DNA of 64,000 nucleotides from Mesorhizobium sp. LHD-90. Its GTDB lineage: Bacteria; Pseudomonadota; Alphaproteobacteria; Rhizobiales; Rhizobiaceae. A program made the position numbers and the translations under genes. The notes beneath the pieces are model-generated. The model did no database searches. It was not told the DNA's origin and saw nothing but the letters and a program-made list of their open reading frames with translations. The stretch spans positions 1 to 64,000 of the forward strand of contig NZ_JAVFVV010000003.1 in assembly GCF_030929505.1 (NCBI RefSeq), read 5' to 3'. Shown here one piece after another: positions 33,794 to 42,250 of the stretch (positions are counted from its first letter, which is position 1; every line of letters starts with the position of its first letter).

Positions 33794-35221
33794 ATGGACG
33801 ACAGCGGAAAAGGCGGTCTTCGGGACTTGTTGACGGGCGTGGCGGCCGACCGGCGCAAGCTGCTCAAGGGAGCTGCGGCGCTCGGCCTGTCTGCGGCGTT
33901 GGCCGGCCGCTTCGGCACGGGCGACGCCTGGGCAGCCGACTTCGACTGGAAGAAGCATGCGGGTACAAAACTCTCGATCCTGATGACCGGCGACGAGAAC
34001 GATCACCGTGCGCTGGCCGACATGCTACCGAAATTCACCGAAGAGACCGGCATGGAACTGGAGATCACCTCGCCGGCGCTGGGCGCGCTGATCGAGAAGA
34101 CGTTGCAGAACCTCAAGGCCGACAAATCCTCCTTTGAACTGATCGAATATCTCGGCTTCCTCACCACCCAGCAGGTCGGCGGCGGTTATTACGAACAGCT
34201 CAACGCCTATATCGACGACCCGGCCAAGACGCCTCCCGACTGGGACATCGCCGACTTCCTTCCCCCGGCCATGGCCAATGTCGGCATTTTCGACATGGCG
34301 ACCGGCACCGTCGGCCAGGGCAAGGACATCTACGGCATTCCCGGCCTGCATTCGGGGTCGGTAATCTATTTCTACCGAAAAGACCTGTTCGAGGCTGCGG
34401 GCCTGAAGCCCGCGACCACTTGGGACGAGTTCAAAGCGGCGGCGGAAAAGCTGCACAGCGACGACGTCGCCGGCTGCTCGTTCATCGGCGCCAACGATTT
34501 CTCGCTGGCCGCGGTCGACTGGTACACGCGCTTCATCACCACCGGCGGCAAGCTGATGAGCGGCTCGCCGAAGGAAAAGAATTTCAAGCCGCAGGTCAAT
34601 TCGCCGGAAGGCATCGGCGCCCTGCAGATGCTGATCGACCTCCTGCCGTATGCACCGAAGAACGTCACCAAATACGGCTTCGCCGAAAACGTCGACGGCT
34701 TCTCGACCGGCAAGATCGCCCAGATGATCTTCTGGTCGACGATCGCCGGCCCGATCCTCAACGGCGAAAACTCGATGGTGGCCGACAAGACCGGCACCGG
34801 CCCCGTGCCGGCAAAACCCGGCGAGACGCCGCGCGCCATCCAGGGCGGCTGGGGCATGGCCATTCCGAAGAATGCCGATCCGGCCAAGAAGGACGCCGCC
34901 TGGCTGGCGCTGACCTGGATGACCAGCAAGGAGTTCAACAAGTACGAGGTGGAAAAATACCAGATCGACGCCAGCCGTACCTCGGCCTTCACCGATCCCG
35001 ACCTCGTCGCCAAGCTGCCGTACCTGCCGGATGCGCTGAAGGCGGCCTCGACCGCCGAGATCATCCCGACCTCGCTCATCCCGGAATTCTTCCAGTTGAA
35101 TGACATGATGAATGTCGAGTTCAACGCAGCGCTGATCGGCACGCAGGATGCCAAGACCGCTTGCGAGAAGGTCCAGAAGCAGTGGGAAGACGCATTGCGC
35201 AAGGCAGGGCATCTCGCCTGA
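33794..35221 (+). CDS. ABC transporter extracellular solute-binding protein, family 1 (CUT1)
   Basis: 475 aa. The N-terminus has a Tat-like signal (DRRKLLKGAAALGLSAALAG), so it may be exported folded. The mature part is a large COG1653-type sugar-binding protein, with WKKHAGTKLSILMTGDEND at the start and GIHSGS/IYFYRKDLFEAAGL-like regions in lobe one. ATG 33794 is chosen because GGGAGGAAGAG lies directly before it. It is first of the importer operon: binding protein, two permeases, SMP-30. No ATPase gene is included. Confidence 0.9.
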   Translation: MDDSGKGGLRDLLTGVAADRRKLLKGAAALGLSAALAGRFGTGDAWAADFDWKKHAGTKLSILMTGDENDHRALADMLPKFTEETGMELEITSPALGALIEKTLQNLKADKSSFELIEYLGFLTTQQVGGGYYEQLNAYIDDPAKTPPDWDIADFLPPAMANVGIFDMATGTVGQGKDIYGIPGLHSGSVIYFYRKDLFEAAGLKPATTWDEFKAAAEKLHSDDVAGCSFIGANDFSLAAVDWYTRFITTGGKLMSGSPKEKNFKPQVNSPEGIGALQMLIDLLPYAPKNVTKYGFAENVDGFSTGKIAQMIFWSTIAGPILNGENSMVADKTGTGPVPAKPGETPRAIQGGWGMAIPKNADPAKKDAAWLALTWMTSKEFNKYEVEKYQIDASRTSAFTDPDLVAKLPYLPDALKAASTAEIIPTSLIPEFFQLNDMMNVEFNAALIGTQDAKTACEKVQKQWEDALRKAGHLA

Positions 35222-35250
35222 GCGGGAAAAATTCGGCGGGGGCCCGAAGC

Positions 35251-36171
35251 ATGAGCGCCGTAAGTGCCGCTCGGCAACCGGTCGCGGTCATCGAAGGCCG
35301 CGACCGGCCGGCGCTGACCGCGTGGCTGCTGCTCGGTCCCTGCGTTCTCTACCTTGTGGCCTTCTCGATCTATCCGCTGTTTTACTCCCTGCGGCTGTCC
35401 TTCACCGACCTGACGGCCGCAACCGGCACCGGTAATTTTGTCGGGCTCGCCAACTATTACACGCTGCTCACCGATCCGCTGTTCTGGAACGCGGCGATGA
35501 ACAGCGCGATCATGGTGACGGCGGCCGTCGCGCTGCAGGTGGTGCTCGGCGTGGCGCTGGCGCTGTTCTTCGACCTCGACCTCAAGGGCGCCTGGATCGT
35601 GCGCGGCATTCTGCTTTTGCCGATGCTGATCACGCCGATCGTCGTGGGCGTCATGTGGCGGGCGCTGCTCAACCCGGACTGGGGCATGGTCGACTGGACC
35701 ATCTCGGCCATAGGCCTGACACCGCCCGACTGGCTGGGCTCGGTCGGCATGGCGATGGTGACGCTCATCCTCGTCGACACCTGGCAATGGACGCCCTTCG
35801 TCTTCATCATCGTGTTCGCTCGCCTGCAGGGCCTGCCGCGCGAGATTTTTGAAGCAGCGGAAGTGGACGGCGCCGGGCCGATCGTCAAATTCCGCCGCGT
35901 CGTCCTGCCGATGCTGATGCCGGCGATCGTCTTTGCCGCCGTGTTCCGGGCGGTCGACGCCTTCCGCTCCTTCGACCTGATCTACGGCCTGTCCTATGGC
36001 GGGCCGGCGCGCGGCACCACGACGCTGGCGTTCTTCTCGTTCCAGAACGGGTTCCAGTTCCAGAACTACGGCTATGCGGCGGCAGTCGCCTATTCGATGC
36101 TGATCATCATCGCGGTGGGCACGACCATCCTGCTGCGCTACGTGCAGCTTCGGCCGGGACAGGCGCGATGA
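35251..36171 (+). CDS. ABC sugar transporter permease (MalF/UgpA type)
   Basis: 306 aa, six predicted membrane segments after a short cytoplasmic leader. The EAA loop is EIFEAAEVDGAGPIVKFRRVVLP, which docks the ATPase. ATG 35251 is 29 bp after the binding-protein stop; its ribosome site is weak. It overlaps the second permease gene (ATGA). The partner ATPase is missing locally; the orphan at 5418 is the likely supplier. Confidence 0.9.
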   Translation: MSAVSAARQPVAVIEGRDRPALTAWLLLGPCVLYLVAFSIYPLFYSLRLSFTDLTAATGTGNFVGLANYYTLLTDPLFWNAAMNSAIMVTAAVALQVVLGVALALFFDLDLKGAWIVRGILLLPMLITPIVVGVMWRALLNPDWGMVDWTISAIGLTPPDWLGSVGMAMVTLILVDTWQWTPFVFIIVFARLQGLPREIFEAAEVDGAGPIVKFRRVVLPMLMPAIVFAAVFRAVDAFRSFDLIYGLSYGGPARGTTTLAFFSFQNGFQFQNYGYAAAVAYSMLIIIAVGTTILLRYVQLRPGQAR

Positions 36172-36995
36172 AACCCGCCCGCGTCATCGCCTATCTCGGA
36201 TTGATCGCGCTTGGCATCATCGGCGCCGCGCCGTTCCTCTACCTCGCCATCCTTTCCACCAAGAAGAGGATAGAAATCGTCGCGCAGGTGCCGCCGACGC
36301 TGAACTTCAGTTGGGCACAGATCACCAAGAATTATTCCGAGGTGCTGTTCAGCCAGGGCATGCTGTCCTTCACCCTGAACTCGATCATCGTCGTCGGCCT
36401 GTCGACGCTGATCGCGCTGGTCATCGGCACGCCCGCCGCCTACGCCTTCTCGCGGCTTAAGTTCGCCGGCAGCGACCGAATGGCCAGCACCATCCTGTCG
36501 ATGCGTTTCATGCCGCCGATCGCGGTGGCAATCCCGCTGTTCCTGACCGTCAAGGCGATCGGCCTGACGAACAGCTATGCCGGCCTCATCCTGCCCTACG
36601 TCTCGTTCTCGCTGCCGCTGGTGGTCTGGATCCTGATCGGCTTCTTCGACGAGGTGCCGCAAGAAATCGACGAAGCGGCGATGATCGATGGCGCGACGCG
36701 CATCCAGACGTTGTGGCGGGTCATCCTGCCCATCGTTCGGCCCGGCATGGTGACGGCCGCGCTGTTCGGCGCGCTGTTTACCTGGAACGAGTTCCTGGTC
36801 GCCCTCTACGTCATCGATTCGCGAGCCTTGCAAACCATCTCGCTCGGCGCCGCCACGCTGGTCAGCGCACAGCGGCCGATCGACTGGAACATAGCGGCCA
36901 CCGTCGGCGTCGTCACCGTCGTACCCATCCTCATCTTCTCGCTTTTCATCCAGCGCTACATCGTGCGCGGCCTGACCGCAGGAGCCGTCAAATGA
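36168..36995 (+). CDS. ABC sugar transporter permease (MalG/UgpE type)
   Basis: 275 aa, six membrane segments, with EAA loop EVPQEIDEAAMIDGATRIQTLWRVILP. It overlaps the previous permease gene and the following SMP-30 gene by four bases each (ATGA both times), so the three are translated in a coupled chain. It pairs with the other permease to form the CUT1 channel. Confidence 0.9.
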   Translation: MKPARVIAYLGLIALGIIGAAPFLYLAILSTKKRIEIVAQVPPTLNFSWAQITKNYSEVLFSQGMLSFTLNSIIVVGLSTLIALVIGTPAAYAFSRLKFAGSDRMASTILSMRFMPPIAVAIPLFLTVKAIGLTNSYAGLILPYVSFSLPLVVWILIGFFDEVPQEIDEAAMIDGATRIQTLWRVILPIVRPGMVTAALFGALFTWNEFLVALYVIDSRALQTISLGAATLVSAQRPIDWNIAATVGVVTVVPILIFSLFIQRYIVRGLTAGAVK

Positions 36996-37885
36996 CCGAT
37001 TTTGGGAAGCCCCAACTTATGGCCGAGGGGCTTGGCTGGCCGGAAGGACCGACGCTGCAGAAGGACGGCAGCGTGGTCTTCGTCGAGAGTTATTGCAGCC
37101 AGCTTTCGGTTTTCCAGGACGGCAAGGTCAGCCGCCTCGCCTATACGGCCGGCGCGCCGAATTCGTGCGTCGTCGGCGCCAAGGGCGAACTCTATGTCTG
37201 CCAGAACGGCGGCACGGTCGGGCCCTGGCGCGCGGCGGAAATGAGCGTGCCGTCGATCCAGCGCGTCCAGCCGGGCGGCAGGGCGGTCATCCTTGTCACC
37301 GAGGTCGAAGGCATCAAGCTCAACGGCCCGAACGACCTCGTCTTCGGCGCCGACGGCCACCTCTATTTCACCGATCCCGGCACCTACAATCCAGCCAATC
37401 CCGATCCGAGCTACATCTTTGCCATCGCGCCGGACGGCACGCCCCGCGTCGTCGTCGCCTTCGAGAATCCGGTATTCCCCAATGGGCTCGCGGTCGAGGC
37501 GGACGGCTCGGTGGTCTGGGACGAATCCTACACTGGCCATGTCCGCCGCCGCCGCCCGAACGGAAAAATCGAGGATCTCGGAAAGATGCCGGGCGACAAC
37601 CCGATCCTCGACGGCATGAAGATCGGCGCCGACGGACGGCTCTACGTCACCGATCTGGTCGGCAAGGGTATCCATGTCGTCCAGCCGAACGGCAAGGTCG
37701 ACGCCTTCATCGAGGTCGGCGGCGCGCCGACCAACTGCATCTTCTCCGGCGAGACATTGTGGGTGACGGACGCTACCGTGCTGGCGGCAAGCGACAAGCC
37801 CAATCTCGGCGGCCAACTGTGGAAGCTGACGGTTCCCGGCGGCGGTGCGCCGACGGCGGCCGGCAGCATCGCGGGAGGCAGGTGA
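36992..37885 (+). CDS. SMP-30/gluconolactonase-family lactonase
   Basis: 297 aa, beta-propeller of the SMP-30 family. Blade motifs GPNDLVFGADGHLYFTDPG and FPNGLAVEADGSVVWDES match the first lactonase at 22457 but the two are not close copies. The metal-site asparagines and the DGMKIGADGRLYVTD loop are present. It is coupled to the permease gene upstream, so the compound entering by this importer, or its oxidation product, is probably a lactone. Confidence 0.9.
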   Translation: MTDFGKPQLMAEGLGWPEGPTLQKDGSVVFVESYCSQLSVFQDGKVSRLAYTAGAPNSCVVGAKGELYVCQNGGTVGPWRAAEMSVPSIQRVQPGGRAVILVTEVEGIKLNGPNDLVFGADGHLYFTDPGTYNPANPDPSYIFAIAPDGTPRVVVAFENPVFPNGLAVEADGSVVWDESYTGHVRRRRPNGKIEDLGKMPGDNPILDGMKIGADGRLYVTDLVGKGIHVVQPNGKVDAFIEVGGAPTNCIFSGETLWVTDATVLAASDKPNLGGQLWKLTVPGGGAPTAAGSIAGGR

Positions 37886-37943
37886 GATGGCGGGTCGCGC
37901 GCCATTCCCCGGCTATTTACCGAGGTTTCGGCAAGACAGATCC

Positions 37944-38255
37944 TTAGGTCCAGACCCAGACAAGCCTGCGATAGCAGCGGACGCGCCACCGGCCACGGCG
38001 CCAATAGCGGCGGCAGACCCTTCTCCAGACGCGCCGCCTACGCCGACGGCGACGCCGCCAATACTGGACCGGCTCCAACTCTGCCTGAGTTTCTTCATTC
38101 TCGGAATAGTCGGCAGCCGGCGCGTCCAGCTCGTCGAGAATACCGCCTCTGGCTTGCGGAACACCGGCTAGCGTGGTGCCTGAGCGAAGTGAACCTGCAA
38201 GGACGGCCGCCCCTGCGATGCCAAACAGTCCGGTCAGAAATAATCGACGATCCAT
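37944..38255 (-). CDS. Small Tat-signal protein with Arg/Trp-rich C-terminus
   Basis: 103 aa. The N-terminus MDRRLFLTGLFGIAGAAVLAG fits a twin-arginine signal. A short acidic linker (DELDAPAADYSENEETQAELE) is followed by about 35 residues made almost only of Arg, Trp, Tyr, Val and Cys, including a run of nine arginines. GGAGG five bases before the ATG at 38255 supports a real gene. I recall similar Arg-rich small proteins in rhizobia labelled protamine-like; function is unknown. Binding of DNA, polysaccharide or outer-membrane anions after export is a guess. It is convergent with SMP-30 and divergent from the SDR. Confidence 0.7.
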   Translation of the reverse strand: MDRRLFLTGLFGIAGAAVLAGSLRSGTTLAGVPQARGGILDELDAPAADYSENEETQAELEPVQYWRRRRRRRRRVWRRVCRRYWRRGRWRVRCYRRLVWVWT

Positions 38256-38404
38256 CGAAACCTCCGATCTGTTGACCAGCCAGATGAGTTCAACACGAAG
38301 AGATGGCGGAGTCGATGCGAAAAGGCTGCGCGCCATCGTGCTCGGCGCAGGCGTCCCGAAGGACGGACGGTGCGAAGACCAAAAGTCAGATTCGGAGGTA
38401 TGAT

Positions 38405-39229
38405 ATGGCTGCTCGTGAACCATTTCCCGGCGTTTCGCACAAAGGCAAGGTCGCGTTTGTGACCGGCGGCGGCTCTGGCATCGGCCTGGAGACGACCCTC
38501 ACGCTGGCCGACCTCGGCGCCGACGTCGCCATCCTCGACTGGACGCCCGGCGCTGCCGACCAGGCGGCCGAGGAAGTCCGCAGGACCGGACGGCGGGCGC
38601 TGGCCGTCACCGGCGACACGGGCGACGAAAGGACAGTGGTCGACGCCTTCGCGGTGACGCTGGAAAAACTCGGACCGGTCGATGTCGCCGTTGCCTGCGC
38701 CGGCGTGCTCGGCGCGGGCGGCCCGGTGTTCGACACGCCTGTCGCGGATTTCGAGCAGGTGATGGGCGTCAACGTGCGCGGCTCGTTCCTCGTCGTGCGC
38801 GAGGCGGCAAAACAGATGCGGCCGAAAAAATCCGGCGCCATAGTCTTGCTCTCCAGCCTCGACGGGTTGCAGGCCGAGCACGGCATGTTCTCCTACTGCG
38901 TCTCGAAGGGTGCGCTGCTCAACATGGCGCGCGCCGCGGCCCTCGACCTGGCGCGCGACCGCGTGACGGTCAACTGCGTCTGCCCGAGCGTTACCAAAAC
39001 GCCGCTGCTCGACGGCCGTCTGGCTACAATCCCCAACGGCGCGGAAATCCTGCAATCCTATGCCGACCGTCATCCGCTTGGCCGCGTGCTGTCGCCGCGC
39101 GACATCGCGGCGGCGATCGCTTTCGTCACCTCGCAGGTGGCGACCGGCATCACCGGCGCGGCCATTCCCGTCGATGCCGGCATCGGCGCCACTTGGGACG
39201 ATTTCAAGACGCCGGCCTGGGCGCAGTAG
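38405..39229 (+). CDS. Short-chain dehydrogenase/reductase
   Basis: 274 aa. TGGGSGIG at 20-27, CAGV near 98-101 in place of NNAG, catalytic Ser150/151, Tyr164 and Lys168 (YCVSK). Asp45 (AILDW) suits NAD. ATG 38405 has GGAGG at 38394-38398. It is separated from the importer operon by the Arg-rich gene on the other strand, so it probably has its own promoter within 38256-38404, though it belongs to the same sugar-acid gene set. Confidence 0.86.
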   Translation: MAAREPFPGVSHKGKVAFVTGGGSGIGLETTLTLADLGADVAILDWTPGAADQAAEEVRRTGRRALAVTGDTGDERTVVDAFAVTLEKLGPVDVAVACAGVLGAGGPVFDTPVADFEQVMGVNVRGSFLVVREAAKQMRPKKSGAIVLLSSLDGLQAEHGMFSYCVSKGALLNMARAAALDLARDRVTVNCVCPSVTKTPLLDGRLATIPNGAEILQSYADRHPLGRVLSPRDIAAAIAFVTSQVATGITGAAIPVDAGIGATWDDFKTPAWAQ

Positions 39230-39242
39230 CTGCCCTCCTTGG

Positions 39243-39704
39243 TCAAAGCGGCAGTATCTCCGAGCGCTTGACCTGCTTCAGCGCAAAGCTGCTTTCGATC
39301 GACGCGACATTGTCGAGCCGCGTCAGCTTGTCTTTCAGGAATTCCTCATAGGCGTCGAGATCGCGCACGACGATGCGCAGCAGGTAGTCGCGCTGGCCGG
39401 TCATCAAATAGCAGTCCAGCACCTCCGGCCACCGCGTCACCGCCTGCGAGAAGCGATCAAGATCTTCCTCACGCTGCCGCTCCAGCTTGATCGAGGCGAA
39501 GGCGCTGATTGGCAGGCCGGCTTTCTTCTGGTCGATGACGGCGGTGTAGCCCTTGATGATGCCGGCCTGTTCCAGCAGCCGCACCCGCCGCGCGCAAGGC
39601 GAGGCGGAAAGGCCGACCTTGTCGGCGAGTTCCTGGGTGGTGATCTTGCCGTCCGCCTGGATGGCGGCAATGATCTTCCGGTCGATCTCGTCCAGGTTAC
39701 GCAT
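39243..39704 (-). CDS. Lrp/AsnC-family transcriptional regulator
   Basis: 153 aa. N-terminal helix-turn-helix (DEIDRKIIAAIQADGKITTQELADKVGLS, about 5-45) and C-terminal RAM ligand domain with the LMTGQRDYLLRI strand. These regulators sense amino acids and often act on a divergent neighbour. It is divergent from the E1-like gene at 39835. The pair recalls the mdeR/mdeB arrangement of Pseudomonas putida, where an Lrp-type regulator sits with an E1-like protein in methionine-derived 2-oxobutyrate breakdown; methionine gamma-lyase is not present here. Confidence 0.9.
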   Translation of the reverse strand: MRNLDEIDRKIIAAIQADGKITTQELADKVGLSASPCARRVRLLEQAGIIKGYTAVIDQKKAGLPISAFASIKLERQREEDLDRFSQAVTRWPEVLDCYLMTGQRDYLLRIVVRDLDAYEEFLKDKLTRLDNVASIESSFALKQVKRSEILPL

Positions 39705-39834
39705 TGGTGGCTTTTCCCCCTTTGTCAGGCCATGTTAGCTGAATTCACCAATCCTGCTCGCCCTAAAGGTCAAGATTGGTCGCAATCCGCAATCTGTTTT
39801 TGGTAACGTCGTCGCCTCTTTCGGGGAGGCATTG

Positions 39835-42228
39835 ATGAACAGGCAGGATCTCGACGCACTCGTCGCGCTGGAACGCAAGGTGCTGTGGCTGGCGACCTGG
39901 ATGATCCACAACGCCAATCATCTGCGTGACAGCGACGACGGGCTCAAGGTCGGCGGACACCAGGCGTCCTCGGCCTCGCTGGCGACCATCATGACGGCGC
40001 TCTACTTTTCAGCGTTGCGCCCAGAGGATCGCGTCGCGGTGAAGCCGCATGCCAGCCCGATCTTCCATGCCATCCAGTACCTGCTGGGCAACCAGAACCT
40101 CGAAAAGCTCCAGAATTTCCGTGGGTATCAAGGGGCGCAATCCTACCCGTCGCGGACCAAGGATGCCGACGACGTCGATTTCTCCACCGGCTCCGTCGGT
40201 CTCGGCGTGGCGCAGACGCTGTTTTCGGCGCTGGCACAGGACTATGTGCGCGCAAAAGGCTGGGGGCTCGAGCGGCCGGAAGGCAAGATGGTGGCGCTGA
40301 TCGGCGACGCCGAGATGGACGAAGGCAACATTTTTGAGGCGCTGCTCGAAGGCTGGAAGCACGGGGTGCGCAACACCTGGTGGGTGGTCGACTATAACAG
40401 ACAAAGCCTCGACGCCGTGGTGCGCGAGGGCCTGTGGGCGCGCTTCGAGGCGATCTTCCGCAATTTCGGCTGGGACGTCGTCATCCTCAAACACGGTGAG
40501 CTGCAGCGGCAAGCCTTCGCCGAGCCGGGCGGCGAAAGGCTTCGCAAATGGATCGACGCCTGCCCGAACCAGCTCTATTCGGCGCTGACCTTCCAGGGCG
40601 GTGCGGCGTGGCGCAAGCGGCTGCTCGACGATCTCGGCGACCAGGGGCCGGTGTCGCGGCTGATCGAAAAGCGCAGCGACGAAGAACTGGCGCGGCTGAT
40701 GGGCAATCTCGGCGGCCACGACCTGCCGTCCATTCTCGACGCCTTCGAGCAGGCCCGAAAACACGACCGCCCGACCTGCTTTATCGCCTATACCATCAAA
40801 GGATTCGGTCTGCCGCTCGCCGGACACAAGGACAACCATGCCGGGCTGATGACACCGGCGCAGGTAGAGGCGCTGCGCAAGGCGATGAGCGTCCGCGAGG
40901 GGCGCGAATGGGAGCCGTTCGAGGGGCTCGGTCTTCCAGAAGGAGAACTCAAACGCTTCCTGTCCGCGGTGCCGTTCGTTCAAGCTGGCAGGCGACGCCA
41001 TTCGGCCTCGCCCGTTCCGGTGCCGGACGAGCTTGCAATCTCGCCGCAGCCGACGATGTCGACGCAGCAGGGTTTCGGCCTGTTGATGCACGAGATCGGC
41101 AAGGGCGACACGGTGCTCGCCGAGCGCATCGTCACCACCTCGCCGGACGTGACCGTGTCGACCAATCTCGGCGCCTGGGTCAACCGGCGCGGGCTGTTCG
41201 CCCGCGAGGAACTCGCGGATGTCTTCAAGGCCGAACGCATTCCTTCGACCTACAATTGGAATTTCTCGCCGAAAGGCCAGCATATGGAACTCGGCATCGC
41301 GGAGATGAACCTGTTCATCGTGCTGTCGGCGCTCGGCCTGTCGCATTCGATCTTCGGCGAAAGGCTGTTGCCGGTCGGCACGCTCTACGACCCGTTCATC
41401 GAGCGCGGCCTCGATGCGCTGAACTACGCCTGCTATCAGGATGCGCGTTTTATCCTCGCGGCGACTCCCTCCGGCGTGACGCTGGCGCCGGAAGGCGGCG
41501 CGCACCAGTCGATCGCCACGCCGCTGATCGGCATGGCGCAGGACGGGCTGGCAAGTTTCGAACCGGCCTATGTGGATGAACTTGCGACGATCCTGCGCTG
41601 GTCGTTCGACTACATGCAGCGTTCCGGCGAGGCCGAGCCCGATGCGCGCAGTTGGTTGCGGGATCTGACGGGCGGCTCCGTTTATCTGCGTCTTTCTACC
41701 CGCTCGATCGAGCAGCCGAAGCGGGCGATCACGCCGGACCTCGCCCAAGACATGATCGACGGCGCCTACTGGATGCGCCGGCCGGGTCCGAACGCGCAAA
41801 TCGTGGTGGCCTACACCGGGGCGGTCGCGCCGGAGGCCATCGAGGCGGTCGGGCTTATGGCTGAGGATCGGCGTGACGTCGGCCTGCTGGCCGTCACCTC
41901 CGCCGACCGGCTGAACGCCGGCTGGACAGCCGCGTCGCGGGCGCGCGAGCAGGGGGCTTCCCAGGCGCTGAGCCATATCGAGCGCTTGCTGCTCGGCGTG
42001 CCGCCGCATTGCGCCCTGGTTACGGTGCTGGATGGACACCCGGCCACACTCGCCTGGCTGGGCTCGGTCATGGGCCACCGCACGCGCTCGCTCGGCGTCG
42101 AGCATTTTGGGCAGACCGGCACCATCGCCGATCTCTACCGCCATTTCGGCATCGACGCGCGCGGTATTGCAACGGCGGCGCAGGCGGTGGCGCCGGGCCG
42201 GCCGATCCGGCATCTCCGGGCGGTATGA
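39835..42228 (+). CDS. Homodimeric E1-type 2-oxoacid dehydrogenase/transketolase-like protein (AceE/MdeB-like)
   Basis: 797 aa, shorter than AceE (about 887). The N-terminal GGHQASSASLATIMTALYF, the TPP motif GDAEMDEGN running to VVDYNRQ, and GKGDTVLAERIVT with NWNFSPKGQHMELGIAEMN are all of the single-chain E1 type. The TPP glycine motif reads GDAE instead of GDGE. It would decarboxylate pyruvate or 2-oxobutyrate and acylate a lipoyl domain. No E2 or E3 follows. ATG 39835 is preferred over TTG 39832 (GGGGAGG before). Divergent Lrp regulator; convergent with the hydrolase, 22 bp away. Confidence 0.86.
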   Translation: MNRQDLDALVALERKVLWLATWMIHNANHLRDSDDGLKVGGHQASSASLATIMTALYFSALRPEDRVAVKPHASPIFHAIQYLLGNQNLEKLQNFRGYQGAQSYPSRTKDADDVDFSTGSVGLGVAQTLFSALAQDYVRAKGWGLERPEGKMVALIGDAEMDEGNIFEALLEGWKHGVRNTWWVVDYNRQSLDAVVREGLWARFEAIFRNFGWDVVILKHGELQRQAFAEPGGERLRKWIDACPNQLYSALTFQGGAAWRKRLLDDLGDQGPVSRLIEKRSDEELARLMGNLGGHDLPSILDAFEQARKHDRPTCFIAYTIKGFGLPLAGHKDNHAGLMTPAQVEALRKAMSVREGREWEPFEGLGLPEGELKRFLSAVPFVQAGRRRHSASPVPVPDELAISPQPTMSTQQGFGLLMHEIGKGDTVLAERIVTTSPDVTVSTNLGAWVNRRGLFAREELADVFKAERIPSTYNWNFSPKGQHMELGIAEMNLFIVLSALGLSHSIFGERLLPVGTLYDPFIERGLDALNYACYQDARFILAATPSGVTLAPEGGAHQSIATPLIGMAQDGLASFEPAYVDELATILRWSFDYMQRSGEAEPDARSWLRDLTGGSVYLRLSTRSIEQPKRAITPDLAQDMIDGAYWMRRPGPNAQIVVAYTGAVAPEAIEAVGLMAEDRRDVGLLAVTSADRLNAGWTAASRAREQGASQALSHIERLLLGVPPHCALVTVLDGHPATLAWLGSVMGHRTRSLGVEHFGQTGTIADLYRHFGIDARGIATAAQAVAPGRPIRHLRAV

Positions 42229-42250
42229 GCCCGCAGACGAAGCTTGCAGT

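Noticed and set aside
40009-42213. 734-codon open frame antisense to the E1-like gene
   Set aside because: Very long, but it mirrors the codon pattern of the strong sense gene, as GC-rich genes commonly do; it has no recognisable domain and no ribosome site.
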